From the NCBI GenBank assembly GCA_023212725.1, contig JALBYF010000033.1, forward strand, positions 1 to 64,000: a DNA stretch of 64,000 nt, read 5' to 3'. Every line of letters starts with the position of its first letter. Within the stretch, counting starts at the first letter, position 1. Source of the stretch: Tranzscheliella williamsii. Taxonomy: Eukaryota > Basidiomycota > Ustilaginomycetes > Ustilaginales > Ustilaginaceae. Shown piece by piece: positions 52,302 through 63,310 of the stretch. Both the position numbers and the translations under genes were made by a program. The notes under the pieces are model-generated. The model was not told the origin of the DNA and searched no databases. It saw only the letters and a program-made list of their open reading frames with translations.

Positions 52302-54747
52302 ATGGCGACCCCGGTTCAATCAAAGAGCCAAGGTCTTCGCTTTCAAAAGCCTGGCGATGCTGCTTATGCCAAAGCTACTGCCAGCGCAGACGCTGCTTCT
52401 GCTGCCGCGCTCCTTTCCCGTCGCAACGCTCTTTTGCAAGACCATGCTCGCACACATCAGAAGCCTGCTTGGGCTCCGACCATGTCTGCAGCCTTTCGTT
52501 TCTTGGTGATCATTCGTGTCTCGTCTGCAATGTATGCGACGATCAAGGATTGTGACGAGTCCTTTGGGTATTGGGAGCCGTTGCACCTCCTGATCTATCC
52601 CCACGGTAAAGGCCATGCTTCAGTCCCTTTTCAGACTTGGGAGTATGCTCCCCAGTTCGCTATGAGGTCATGGGCTTACTTGCTCCACTACGTCCCACTG
52701 GCAGCGTCGCTAGCCTACCTTGGCGTCGGCAAGCGACAGGTATTTTTTTCGGTTCGACTCCTCCTCGCCTTTGTTTCTTCTCTCATCGAGGCGAAATTCT
52801 ACAAGGCGGTCGCCGACACATTCAGCGCTCGGGTTGGACGGTACTGCCTGGTGGCTTTGGCTACGAGCGCCGGCATGTTTGAAGCGTCAACAGCGCTTCT
52901 ACCGTCTTCCTTCGTCATGCATGCCACTACGCTTGCCTACTCCTTTTGTCTTTATCCAACTCGTCTCCCCTCTATTGATCGCTCCGTACTTTCAACTCCA
53001 GACCAACGGCCTTTCCAGAAGAATCGACTCATCGCAACAGTCTTTTGTTTCTCTGCGGGGGCTGTGCTTGGCTGGCCCTTCGGGCTCCTCCTCGCCATTC
53101 CTTTCGCAATCGAACAGCTTTTCCTCAAAGGTGATGATATCGTCGCCAACACCCAAACCTTTAACTGGCTCGCTTCAAGATGGTCAAGTGCAGTCAGTGC
53201 TGCCAGTCTGGCTGCAGTCATTGCTGTCCCTGTCTTCGTAATAGACACTCTCGCCTACGGCAAATCCACTTTCGTCCCCTTCAATACCGTACACTACAAT
53301 GTGCTCTCCAAGACCCGCGGAGTAGGCCCTGAACTGTATGGGACAGAGCCTGTCTCGTTTTACTTCTACAATCTTGCTCTCAACTTCAATGTCTTCTCGA
53401 TCTTGGCTCTTATTTCCATACCACTACTAGCCTTAACTGCCTACGTTGACCCAAAACGGTTTAAGCGACCTGTTTCCCAGATGCAAGCTAAGAAGGGTCA
53501 CTCTCAGTTACCCCAGCCCTCCAGTCTCTTTGCATTGGCTCTCCTCCGACTCACACCCTTCTACCTGTGGCTTGCCGTTCTAAGTCTTCAAGCGCACAAA
53601 GAAGAGAGACTCATGTATCCGGTTTATCCTCTTCTCTGCCTCAATGCAGCTGTCTCTCTCTATCTGCTCCGCTCTCTCGCCGAGGTGACTTTCGTCAGGA
53701 CAACCCGCTCGCCGTATAGGGTAAGTGCTGACAACTTGCAATTGCCAGTTGTGTATACCACTGACGATATTTATTGTGCCATACGGTTGCCAGGCGTCCA
53801 AATCAAGCCTCTTCACAGTCATCACTTCTACCATCCTCACGGCTGGAATTCTCTTCGGTATTCTTAGATCAATCGGGCAACTTGTCAATTACCACGCTCC
53901 TCTGGACGTCCTGTTCCACTTTGAAGGATACGAGCTGCCGGGGGTGGTCGCGCAAACTTTTCCGGAAACCCTGAGCCCTGCAATCAGAAAACGCATCGCT
54001 AAAGGGCTATCGCCCGTCGCAAGCCAGGAAGAGAAAGACTACAACGATCGAGGCTATGGCGCAGAGAACGCCGGTCAGAGCCTTGACCTTTCCATCGATC
54101 TAGCTCCATTGACACGGCTCGCCGAACCGGTTCGCCTCTGTTATGGCAAAGAGTGGCATCGCTTTCCTAATCATTTCCTTGTACCCAGCGGTGTCGAGGT
54201 GCAATGGATCAAGAGCGACTTTGCTGGCATCTTACCAAAACATTTCGACGTCGAGGGTGCCTCCCCGATGCAAGCGGACGACGTAGCTGTGCGCTTCCTA
54301 GATGCCACCATGGGATCCCTTTGGCCCTGGTCATCCGTCACGAGAAGACAACAGCTGGGCTTCAATGACTTGAACAAAGAGGAACACGACCGATACGTTG
54401 ATGTCTCGTCATGCGACTACGTCGTTGACCTTGACTATCCCCATCGCAACTTGGCCCTTGAGCATAATCCAGCTTCGTCTGAGCCTCGTTTTGCTGTTCA
54501 ATCAGATCAATGGGACCGTGTCTATTGTCGACCATTCTTGGATGCCGAGTCCAGTCGGCCGGTTTCTGATCCGCGTGATTCTTTCGCCCGCAGACACGGC
54601 GCTCGTGTTCTGGCGACGATGCACCGGGCTTTCTGGCTGCCGAGCGCCATGCCCGGAAGCGCGAACATGTACGGCGACTATTGTCTCCTACGAAACCGAG
54701 ACGGTCGGTTCCACTCCACGACGACCGCAGCGTCGACTGCCGTATAA
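52302..54747 (+). CDS. ALG9: Alg9 alpha-1,2-mannosyltransferase (dolichol pathway)
   Basis: Adds alpha-1,2-mannose residues to the lipid-linked oligosaccharide in the ER lumen. Exons 52302-53720 and 53794-54747 around a 73-nt intron (GTAAGT...GCCAG) give 790 aa. GT22 family signatures: IKDCDESFGYWEPLHLLIY near residue 82 with the catalytic-type Asp-Glu pair, FQTWEYAPQFAMRSWAYLL, KEERLMYPVYPLLCLNAA (the luminal H-K-E-E-R motif). Multiple TM segments. Start at MATPVQSKSQ is preferred; the frame is open upstream with one further ATG at 52197. At 790 aa it is longer than yeast Alg9 (555): there is a 70-residue Ala-rich N-terminal extension and a C-terminal soluble part of about 250 residues, within which YELPGVVAQTFPE and RLCYGKEWHRFPNHFLVP match known Alg9 tails. 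Confidence 0.95.
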
Positions 54748-54957
54748 GCGTGCGCGTCTTGTCCTTATAACAACACGGTCGATGAGGTCCGACAAGGACT
54801 AAGCATCATCAACATCCGCACATCCAAGCCATAAAGCGCACAGCAATGAGTTTGGCTTTTCACTGTGAACGGTTCGACGTTTCGGCGAAGCGCCGCTTGC
54901 AAAAGTTGGCATTGCCATTTTAGCATTGCAACCTTTCAGTAATGATAAGCGATAGCC

Positions 54958-57876
54958 TTAGAGCATCTTGCGAAGTCTCTCATCGTGGTCGTGTTCGAAA
55001 GCCAAGCGGACTTCATCTTCTTGACATGCTAGCATCAGTCTGGCAAAACCTGCAGCTCTCCCTGTACCTGCTCCTTGACCTACGCAGATGATTAATCCGA
55101 GGGAGCAAAGGGTGGCGAGGGGGCCGTTGATAGAAGTGCTTTCCCAGCCGTACGGGGTGGAAAGCACGGGAGCGATACCGTACATCCGACAGACTGCACG
55201 GTGGTGGGAAGAGATGTCTGCGAGGGTTGCTTCGGCCAAGCCTGATCGTCTGAGGCAACTAAGCAAACTCAGAAGCAATACTTTGGCGTGTAGGGAGAGC
55301 GATAGAATATGTGATACCTTGCCAGATTTCACCATGGAGTCCAGAACGGATTTCATGTCAAGAATTGTGACTGCTTTCGGTGGCGTATGGGGCAACCCAG
55401 AGGCGGATAGCTTCATTTGCACCAGCTCGATGGCACGCCTGCATACGTCCAACATGCGCCGAGCATCTCCCGAGACGTTGGAGACTCGTTTGGACACGTA
55501 GGTGATAGCGTCGAGGCTGAGCACATCGGCACATCTCTGTGTTGCAGTCCTGGCTTCATCCATAGCCGCCGAAGCTGACGCTTCACTTCTTTCTTGATCC
55601 ACCATGCCCAATCGTGATTTGACGATCTCGACCAGCTGGCGATCCGTATACGGCATGAAAGTGATGCGGGTCATCCCTAGTCGGCTAGCGACTTTCGGAT
55701 TCAACGTTCTTTCGGGTAGATCCATAGTATTGGCGACGGCTATCACCACGAGTCTGGAGCCACGAGTGTTTGGCCAGTTGAACATGTTGTACATGACGTC
55801 CTGGCGTGCTGTGACAAGCTGATCCAGTTCGTCCATGAGCACTACGGTCGCTGCCCGTCCGGGTCCTGCTCCCACACCGGCTCCTCCAGCTGCACCCGAC
55901 AGCTTGGCGCCAACACGGGCAAAGTGCGAAGATAGGAGGCCGAGCGCAGTTTTAGGCGATGTCCGTTGTCCACCGCTGATGGCGGACCACAGCAGAGTAT
56001 AGGCCTGAGAAGCGTCCGCCATCTTCATACCGTTGATTTCGACAAAGGAGAACGGATTCATCTCATTGCGTTCAGCACGTGCCGTAAGGGCGCGGATGAC
56101 CTCTCTAACTGTGGCCGTCTTGCCCGTGCCTGGCACGCCGGAGACGTAGACACATCCTCCAATCCCTTCCTCTACAGCATCTTCGACGCATGCCATGATC
56201 TCCTCGTACTGATCCTCCCGACAAGGAAGGTGATCTGGCGTAGCGCCGACATGAAGCAGCCGCTTAGCCTTGTCATGCGCAGAGAGCGCTCTAAGATCGT
56301 CCCCGGATTCGAGGGAAAGTTTAAGGGGTCGCGCCGGCAGTGAAGGGTGAGGCAAACTACGCGCTTTTATACCCATCAGACGTGCTTTGGATCTCGGCGT
56401 TGCTTGCGCTCGGGCAGGGCTGGTTAGGCCGTACAAAGCCTTCTGCGGTGTTGAAAGCACTTTGCGCTTGGATGGTGTCATGGGAACGCCCTTAAGCGGC
56501 TGGCTTCTCTTCTTCGGAGTCGTAGGGAGCGGTGTCTCGAAATTTCCGTCCTCATCGTCGTCAATGTCTTCTTCGCTGGGTGGAGCACTGAATTGACTGC
56601 CTTCGTTGTCAGACGACTCTGGCGTATCGAGATGCCTCGCCTTGACAAGAAGGTTGTCCTCTACCTCGAATTCGTCGCCGCTCTGGAAGGAATCATCGGA
56701 AACCGGCTCAGAATCTGAGGAGAAAGGGTTGGATTTTCTGCGACTGGCTTTGCGTTTTTGTGCAGGAACACCCGCGGAAAGCGAGTCGTCTTTCCTCGGC
56801 CGGCCAGGTCGGCGCCTTGGCAGATCCATGTCGTTGGACTTGGGCTTAGCAGGCCGACCTCGTTTGGTGCCAGCGACCGGAGCAGGATCGAGAGCGGTAG
56901 AAGCCGGGGATGCGATCGAGGCGGACGGATCCCTCTGTTCCATTCCCTCAGGGTCCACGGACCCTCTACGGGCACTTTCAACTTCCTCTACAAGATCTCT
57001 TACGCCTTGCCCTAGCGAGCAGGCCACATCGGAGGAATCGTCTTTGAGGTCCCAACCAGCGCCGAGCTTCCCCTTCTGCACGAGCTTAGGCCAATCAATT
57101 CTCCAGAACAGTTCTCTGTTAGGATCGACTGCACGCTGACAAAAGAGATGTGTGGGAAAAGACTTGTTTTTGTAGACCGTGTGTGCTTTCGGCAGAGCTC
57201 TTTTCTTGACATCTGATGGACTGTTGACAGAGGCAGCGGAGAGGCCGGAAGAGGCTTCTTTGATAGCCTGCACGCATGACGCTTGATTGGGATGTATGTA
57301 TACCTTGGAAATGATTTCTTCGACATCGAATGAATAGTCGTGAAGGGAAGGACCTGCTTCGAAGGTGTCTCCCTCTTGGCCTGATCTAGAGCTGGTCTTG
57401 GTTCTACGTTTGCTCGCGACGGCGGCTTTATGAGTATAGTAAATTTCGTGTCTATGCGTGATAGATGCCATGCGCTTCTTGGCCATCGTAGACATCCATT
57501 CCGGCCAATGCAGGAGGCGGCAGACGCCGAATATCTTGCCGCTTTCTCCACTATCTGTCCACAGATGAGTGAGAATGCCGGCAAGCGGCGCTTGGTAGGA
57601 CGATGGAAGATAGACCACGTCGCCTATCTGAAAATCCTCTGGTTCTTCCGTCGGCTTGATCGATGTGGACAAAGTGGATTTGGGTATGCCTTGGCTTTCG
57701 TTGTCATCCTGGTCGTCATCTGAGGAGATGCCCTCTGGGTCAGAATCTGGAACGGCATCTTGGGCTCGTCTGGTTCGCTTGAATGCTCGGTAGTGTGCGG
57801 TAGACTTGGCGTCGTCAGAGGCTATCGGCAGCAGGGCTTCGAAGGAGTAGCTTGGTAGTTGCTGTAGGCCCGGCAT
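54958..57876 (-). CDS. ORC1: Origin recognition complex subunit 1
   Basis: Largest ORC subunit, an ATPase that binds replication origins and loads MCM. A single exon encodes 972 aa. The N-terminal BAH domain (about 78-265) includes FQIGDVVYLPSSY and ends near ELFWRIDWPKLV. A 270-residue acidic/basic linker with AT-hook-like GRP sequences follows (KRGRPAKPK, RRRPGRPRK). The AAA+ domain shows GGCVYVSGVPGTGKTATV (Walker A, near 578), VVLMDELDQL (Walker B, near 676), VIAVANTMDLPERTLNPKVASRLG (sensor I to Arg finger) and SGDARRMLDVCRRA (sensor II). A C-terminal winged-helix region follows. A Gly/Ala-rich insertion (SGAAGGAGVGAGPGR) precedes Walker B. Length is normal for fungal Orc1. Confidence 0.96.
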   Translation of the reverse strand: MPGLQQLPSYSFEALLPIASDDAKSTAHYRAFKRTRRAQDAVPDSDPEGISSDDDQDDNESQGIPKSTLSTSIKPTEEPEDFQIGDVVYLPSSYQAPLAGILTHLWTDSGESGKIFGVCRLLHWPEWMSTMAKKRMASITHRHEIYYTHKAAVASKRRTKTSSRSGQEGDTFEAGPSLHDYSFDVEEIISKVYIHPNQASCVQAIKEASSGLSAASVNSPSDVKKRALPKAHTVYKNKSFPTHLFCQRAVDPNRELFWRIDWPKLVQKGKLGAGWDLKDDSSDVACSLGQGVRDLVEEVESARRGSVDPEGMEQRDPSASIASPASTALDPAPVAGTKRGRPAKPKSNDMDLPRRRPGRPRKDDSLSAGVPAQKRKASRRKSNPFSSDSEPVSDDSFQSGDEFEVEDNLLVKARHLDTPESSDNEGSQFSAPPSEEDIDDDEDGNFETPLPTTPKKRSQPLKGVPMTPSKRKVLSTPQKALYGLTSPARAQATPRSKARLMGIKARSLPHPSLPARPLKLSLESGDDLRALSAHDKAKRLLHVGATPDHLPCREDQYEEIMACVEDAVEEGIGGCVYVSGVPGTGKTATVREVIRALTARAERNEMNPFSFVEINGMKMADASQAYTLLWSAISGGQRTSPKTALGLLSSHFARVGAKLSGAAGGAGVGAGPGRAATVVLMDELDQLVTARQDVMYNMFNWPNTRGSRLVVIAVANTMDLPERTLNPKVASRLGMTRITFMPYTDRQLVEIVKSRLGMVDQERSEASASAAMDEARTATQRCADVLSLDAITYVSKRVSNVSGDARRMLDVCRRAIELVQMKLSASGLPHTPPKAVTILDMKSVLDSMVKSGKVSHILSLSLHAKVLLLSLLSCLRRSGLAEATLADISSHHRAVCRMYGIAPVLSTPYGWESTSINGPLATLCSLGLIICVGQGAGTGRAAGFARLMLACQEDEVRLAFEHDHDERLRKML

Positions 57877-58204
57877 TATCTTTCCGGGATGCCAGTCACC
57901 AATATGCAGGGCCTGACCATGTGATCAGTAAGTGTACTAGGATTGATGGTGTTCGATAGATTCGGCACAAGTATGGGTTACTGGCTCATCTTACTAAATC
58001 TTGACTGCAAATACCACTACGATCTTACAAATATTTATTACTGTGACTGTGACTGTGCGAAATGACGGAGCTGCTTAGCAGTTAACCGCCCAAGTACTGG
58101 CTGTGCAAGCTTCCTGATATCTTATCCACCTTTCCGTGCCGTATTCGTTGTTGTCATTCGTTCTATCCGCTCAGTGCTGACGCCTCGGCCCGTTACCAGC
58201 AGAA
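57877..58204. other. Divergent promoter, ORC1 / PDK-like kinase
   Basis: 328 bp. ACTGTGACTGTGACTGTG at 58040-58057, three tandem copies of the TGACTG-type motif. Confidence 0.6.
58040..58057 (+). promoter_or_regulatory. Tandem TGACTG-type motif
   Basis: ACTGTGACTGTGACTGTG in a short divergent promoter. The motif is repeated in many spacers of the window; a regulatory role is only inferred from position. Confidence 0.35.
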
Positions 58205-59680
58205 ATGCGACCAGCAATGACGGCCGCGGCCTTGTCTGCCAGCCGTCTGCGTGGCCACCGCATGGTTCCTCTTATCGCACGGTCTCTCTCGTCCACATGC
58301 TATAGGCAACAGAGGGGTTACTATCCTCCTCCGGAACCGTTTGGCGCCGACTCGATTCCAGCCCAGCCATCCCCCTTCTCCACATTCGGAGCCTCGCCTG
58401 ATCTCCTCACCCACTATCTCTCGCTCCAGCCTGCACCGTTGACTCTGCGCCAACTTATGGCCCAGGGCGGCAAGCCTGGTCAACCGCTGACTCCAGACCA
58501 GTTGCTGCTTTCCGCACAGCACACTCAAAGGGAGCTGCCGATCAGGCTCGCGAGGCGCGTTGGAGGCTTCCGCGCTTTGCCCTTCATCGTAGGCAGCAAT
58601 CCGTTCATCTCCAAGATCGCCCGACTCTATGCATCCAGTCTGGAGATGATCGCCACGTTTGGGCCCATCCATACACAGGAGGACAACATCAAGTTTACAG
58701 CCGTCATCGAAGATCTCGTCTCGGCTCACGCGCAAAATATCCCAACACTGGCTAGGGGATTCCAGGAGTCGAGGAAGTACATGGACGCCAGGCAGGTCTC
58801 CGCCTTCCTGGATGGTGCCATCCATTCTAGGATTGCCATTCGCATGATCGCCGAGCAGCACCTTGCGCTGTCTGCAACAGCAGAGAACTCTGGCCAACTC
58901 CATCCTAAGACAAGCAACAATATTTCCGACCATGCCTCATTACAGATCGACCCTGATCTACCTCCTGAAGGAATCTCGCAAGGTCACCACGACTATGGTT
59001 CGCCCACCGCCGTAGGCATTATCGAAACGCAGCTCAGCCCGGCGAGGATGACCCGAATGTGTGCCGCATTCGTCAAAGACTTGTGCGAAGGCACCCTTGG
59101 GTCTGCGCCCGAATTGCTCCTGGAGGGTGATCTCGACGTTACCTATACCGGAGTTCCGGTCCACCTAGAGTATGTGATGACCGAGCTGCTTAAGAATTCG
59201 TATCGCGCCACAACCGAGAACTTTCTGAAGCGGGCATCTCAGCACCGACAAGGCGGTCAGTCCAAGATGCCGCCGGTGATTGTGACGATTGCTCAGTCTG
59301 CCAACCATGTGTCGTTGCGCATCCGCGATCAGGGGGGTGGCATCTCGCCGCAGAATCTGCCGCATGTCTTCAGCTATGCCTTCACGACGGCGGGCAGCGG
59401 GTCGGAGCTCGATGAAGCCGAGGAAACCGGCGGCGGGCCGTACGCGATGCAGGCCGTCGGCGGCACCGGCGGTGACGCGCTCGCCGAAATGGGCAAGATG
59501 GGCCTAGCCTCCGGCCTCGGCACCCTCGCCGGCCTCGGCTACGGCCTCCCCATGGCCCGCATCTACGCCGAGTACTGGAAGAACGGCTCCGCCCTCGACC
59601 TCGTCTCCCTCTACGGCCACGGCTGTGACACCTTCGTCAAGCTGCCTAGACACATCGAACTCTCTACCACTGTCATCTGA
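58205..59680 (+). CDS. Mitochondrial 2-oxoacid dehydrogenase kinase (PDK/BCKDK family)
   Basis: Phosphorylates and switches off pyruvate or branched-chain 2-oxoacid dehydrogenase. A single exon encodes 491 aa. The N-terminus has Arg/Ser/Ala-rich presequence character (SASRLRGHRMVPLIARSLSS). Family blocks: LPIRLARRVGGFRALPFIVGSN, ARGFQESRKYM, LDGAIHSRIAIRMIAEQHLA (the helix bundle with the conserved R-I-x-x-R-M-x-x-x-Q-H), then the GHKL ATPase with N-box ELLKNSYRAT, G1 RDQGGGIS and G2 GLGYGLPMARIYAEYW, ending GHGCDTFVKLPR. The ATP lid carries a Gly-rich insertion of about 40 residues before G2. The tail SLYGHGCDTF differs from the SMEGFGTDA of classical PDK, leaving PDK versus BCKDK open. The last 250 bp switch to strongly C-ending codons. 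Confidence 0.92.
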   Translation: MRPAMTAAALSASRLRGHRMVPLIARSLSSTCYRQQRGYYPPPEPFGADSIPAQPSPFSTFGASPDLLTHYLSLQPAPLTLRQLMAQGGKPGQPLTPDQLLLSAQHTQRELPIRLARRVGGFRALPFIVGSNPFISKIARLYASSLEMIATFGPIHTQEDNIKFTAVIEDLVSAHAQNIPTLARGFQESRKYMDARQVSAFLDGAIHSRIAIRMIAEQHLALSATAENSGQLHPKTSNNISDHASLQIDPDLPPEGISQGHHDYGSPTAVGIIETQLSPARMTRMCAAFVKDLCEGTLGSAPELLLEGDLDVTYTGVPVHLEYVMTELLKNSYRATTENFLKRASQHRQGGQSKMPPVIVTIAQSANHVSLRIRDQGGGISPQNLPHVFSYAFTTAGSGSELDEAEETGGGPYAMQAVGGTGGDALAEMGKMGLASGLGTLAGLGYGLPMARIYAEYWKNGSALDLVSLYGHGCDTFVKLPRHIELSTTVI

Positions 59681-59930
59681 CCGCCCTTCCTATCGCGCTT
59701 TTTTTTTGCATGTATTTGTACCATTCGCATTTGTACACGCAACTGCTCAAGCATCGTATTTAACAGTTTACAGCATCTCGTGGCGCTTTGCTCTGCGTAA
59801 CGCTTCAACAGGAAGAGTGATAGGACGATTAAAAGAGCGGGTGAAAAGACGGAGACGGGTGTTGCATGGTGCGAGAAGCGTCGCAGTAGGGTAAAAAGAG
59901 GGCAGCTTGACGAAGGACGAAGGACCGAAT

Positions 59931-60981
59931 TTATTCCTTCTTGGCCAGAGAAATGACCGGAAGGGTGAAGTAGGAGTTAGTGGGGGAGAGGAAGGATGCT
60001 GTTCCGAGGTAGTAGCCCGCGAAGCCGGTAGCGATGCCGAAGCCGCCTCCCGCGGTGAGAAGCGTTTCGTTGCCCGTGTAGTTGTGGACGGCCAGTAAGA
60101 TGAAGGTGATCCAAAGCAGGAAGATCAAGGCGAACAGCGATACGGATCCACGAAGGGAGGCGAATAGGTAGACGGTGGTGATTCCAAACCAGATCCAGAG
60201 GAACATCCCAACAGCGGACCCAGCCTCGCCCGCGTAAGGTGAACCGGCGGCATAAATGCCAGGCTGGCCATTGTTAGCACCTTCGAAACCAAACCAGGGG
60301 ATCTACGACGGGATAAATATCGAACGGGGAGATATGAAACCGAAGAGCGTCAGTACTAATCGGCTTACAAGGTGAGCTTCTTGTCTGCCGGTGGATGCTT
60401 ACCAGAATCATTGCGTAACCCCACCAGAACATTCCAAAAGAGCAGAACACGGTGGCACCAAAGGTGTTGCCGGAGGCAAACTCCCAGAGTCCCGCCAGAT
60501 ACTGTGCGAGACCACCGTAAGCGAGTGCAAAGCCAATGACGGCATTGGGCAAAGCAATGTCCCGGGTGCCGACGTTATAGAGAGAGAGAAGGAGGGTAGC
60601 GGAAGAGAAGCCGTATACTGGGGAAAAGGGGCGCGCAATAATGCAAGAGTCAGTTGCGGTTAAGAGAATCGGGGTGTTTTTGGTATGCCACTTACCACCC
60701 AGAGGCAGGGGATTTGCGATTTTTCGGTGCGAGTTAGCGATGGCGAGAAGATCGTCATCTGCCAGGTGACCGCCAGGCGTGAGGGTCTTGCTCAGGCGAT
60801 TGCCACCGGTGCTTCCGCCGCTGTATTGAGGAGCTTGATGAGGGAATCCCTTCTCCTGCTCGTAGGAAGAAGCACCATTGCCATTGAGAGTAGCATTGGT
60901 CTGCTGGGCCTGCAGGTGGCTGCCGTGACTGTTGGCCCCAGCGGCCGTGTGATGATCGTTTCCGTTGACGACTTCCGCCAT
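59931..60981 (-). CDS. GPR1/FUN34/YaaH (Ato) family transporter
   Basis: Plasma-membrane acetate/ammonium-type channel of six TM helices. Exons 60981-60696, 60617-60403 and 60302-59931 give 290 aa; introns of 78 and 100 nt. The N-terminal 80 residues are hydrophilic and Asn/Gly/His-rich. HRKIANPLPLG is the family signature before TM1. It is followed by FSSATLLLSLYNVGTRDI, GLAQYLAGLWEFASGNTFGA and FWWGYAMIL, then (exon 3) IPWFGFEGA, and TM5-6 (FALIFLLWITFILLAVHNYT, GGFGIATGFAGYYLG). The frame is closed in two places without the introns, so they are required. It pairs divergently with a second member of the family at 63311. In yeast this family is induced by acetate and repressed by glucose; the same regulation here is inference. 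Confidence 0.94.
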
Positions 60982-61947
60982 GATGTAGACGAGTGGGGTA
61001 ATATCTAAACGATGACCAAGAAAAAACTTGCTGTCGGAAGCGTGACAGTTCTTGAGGAAGAGAATGGGGATGAAGGTCGGTAGATTGGATGGAGGTGATG
61101 GGAGTGAAAAGGGCAAGCGGAGTATGTAGGCGATGTGGGTAACGCTCTGTCCGGCCAAATGCGTGTAGAAAGCGCGAGTCGAGATCGTGTTGTGACAAAC
61201 CAAAAGGGACGAGACTGAGATCTCAGAGCCACATTCATTCCAGACTAGGATGCCGGAGAAGAGCCTACGAAGAAGCGCCGCTCCTACGAAGACGCTGAGC
61301 TGCAGGCAAGCAAATTACAGGCTAGTACGACAGGGAGCCGTCAACCGGCATCAACTGCCGTCTCGGCGGCAACCGAGCAAGGGAACACGAGGACTGGGCA
61401 AAGCAGGCATATCAAAGCAAGGATGACACACAATGGGGGCGAGACGCGAGAGCTGCGGGACAGGGCGCTAAGGAGACGCAACTGTAGGGTGTGCAAGCGA
61501 ACCAGATGGGGGTGGCTCCTTCTACAGCTTTCCTGTTCTTAGGGCCATCAGACGATGAAGCTAAGAAGCAGTAAGGGAGAGGGACTGCCTGATCAAATGG
61601 CAGCTCGGCAAGATGCTGCTGTGGCTGACTCAAGCGCCTTGGCGAGGAACGGTAGCTGTTCAGCAGAGCGGAGTTCAGCCAGGAATGGCCAAGCAGAGGA
61701 GGGGTGACAGACAGTGGACAGTGACAGTGACAAAGACAGTCATTCCAAGCGTGTGTTGTTGACCATGCTCCGCGTACACACGTAGTCCGTGCATCGTGCA
61801 ATGCGATAAAAATGGTAGAGTACAACGTACATGACGTGGGCCCAAGGAAGCGGAAATGCGGACTCTCTCTCCGCCCTTAGTTTTCTGTAAGGTGATTCAC
61901 TAGTGAAATGATTTTCCTTCGTGGGCAGATACCGCGGAGACATAACC

Positions 61948-61964
61948 CATGCATGCATGCATGC
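61948..61964 (+). repeat. CATG-type tetranucleotide run
   Basis: CATGCATGCATGCATGC, self-complementary; four overlapping GCATGC sites. Confidence 0.9.
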
Positions 61965-62737
61965 ACCTGAGACGCGTAGAGCGGCGCTAGATCTACCAGA
62001 CGCGGGGTAATTTTCGTCCTTTTCCACCTGTCAGTCACAGTCGCATATAGCAAGCGCCATAGTGACTGGGAATCAAAATTGACCGTGCCCTTACGTGCTT
62101 TGCTCTTTTTCTGCCTCGCTTACTGTAACTGCGCTAGAGAGACATTTGGCCGGATGAGAGAAAAATAGAAAACAGCAGCGCTCACAGTCTCGGAACCCTC
62201 ACATCCAAACAAAATCGACTGGCATGGCGCCGAACTGGGACTGATGCCAAGCGGAAGATGGCCCGCACACGCGCGTTCTCAAGCTATTGTGATTCACATT
62301 TGATTCAATTTGGTAGATGTGTTTTTGTTTTCCATCTCCATGCGTCACGCGCTTCACTCCTACTGCCTCTGTCTGGGTTTTCGCACGTTCATGATTCGAG
62401 CTGACCTCGCCAAGCCGGATCGCAACGGTTGCATGACGGCCACGGCACCACTTACCGCTCAGCTGCATGATCGCCTGTCTCGATAGCAAGCGTTACGTTC
62501 CTTTCTCCGTTTCCTTGGATCGCCCTCAGGTGACACTGCAGGAATCCGGCTTTGCTGGACCTGGCTCGATCGCCTTACCATTCCTGAGATCTATCTCGGC
62601 AGTCGTAGTGCGAAGGCAGTAGTGTGTTTGTAGGCTCGAGGTGCAGCAGCAGCTACAGCTGCTGTATAGCCGAGTCGCTACGCGGGGAAAAGGGGGAAGT
62701 CAAAGAACCGACGGGCCGTTGGCAAAGACCGTGTGTG

Positions 62738-62783
62738 TGACTGTGACTGTGTTGACTGTGACTGTGACTGTGACTGTTGTGAC
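62738..62783 (+). repeat. TGACTG hexamer array
   Basis: About six copies of TGACTG/TGTGACTG in tandem with one GTT interruption, 530 bp upstream of the second transporter. Confidence 0.9.
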
Positions 62784-63310
62784 TAGCACCCCGCACGGGC
62801 GTGCCCGCATCGGCCTAAGCGTGCTTGGCCCATGTTTTTCCCAGACTACGGCATGAACGCTTTGCCAAGTTTCTCCAGACTCCGCATTACGTGCGTTGGT
62901 GGCGCTTCATGCCCCAAGCGCTTTTTCACTCACACTGCTCTTTTCCACTTGGCGCAACACACGCCCTCGATCTACTCGAAAACAGACACTCTACATACAG
63001 GATCGAGGCAAGCAGAATGTATGACACATATGCCTACCTCGCTGCACACCGCGCCCGGGACGACGGAGCAATGTTGTTGAATCAGCAGACGCGGTGTCCG
63101 AGGGGTTCGTTCCGTAGACGCCTTTCTACTTGCCCCCCTCGGGAACGATAGGTCTATGCTATCCCTCAACAACCTTCTCCATCATCCTCGTTTGAAACCA
63201 TTCCCTTCGCCCATTCTTTGCCCTCTCTCTTTATCTGACCCAACCCTGCAACGTCCATCCACCTCTATCCTACCTAAGTGCAGGCTACATAGGCGTAGCG
63301 ACCAATCGCA

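Larger units (their letters stand above)
60982..63310. other. Divergent 2.3-kb region between two Ato-family genes
   Basis: No gene recognised. It holds several CAGTCA/TGACTG stretches (61718-61742, 62031-62045, 62738-62783) and a CATGCATGCATGCATGC run at 61948-61964. Its length, unusual for this compact region, suggests complex regulation of one or both transporters. Confidence 0.6.
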
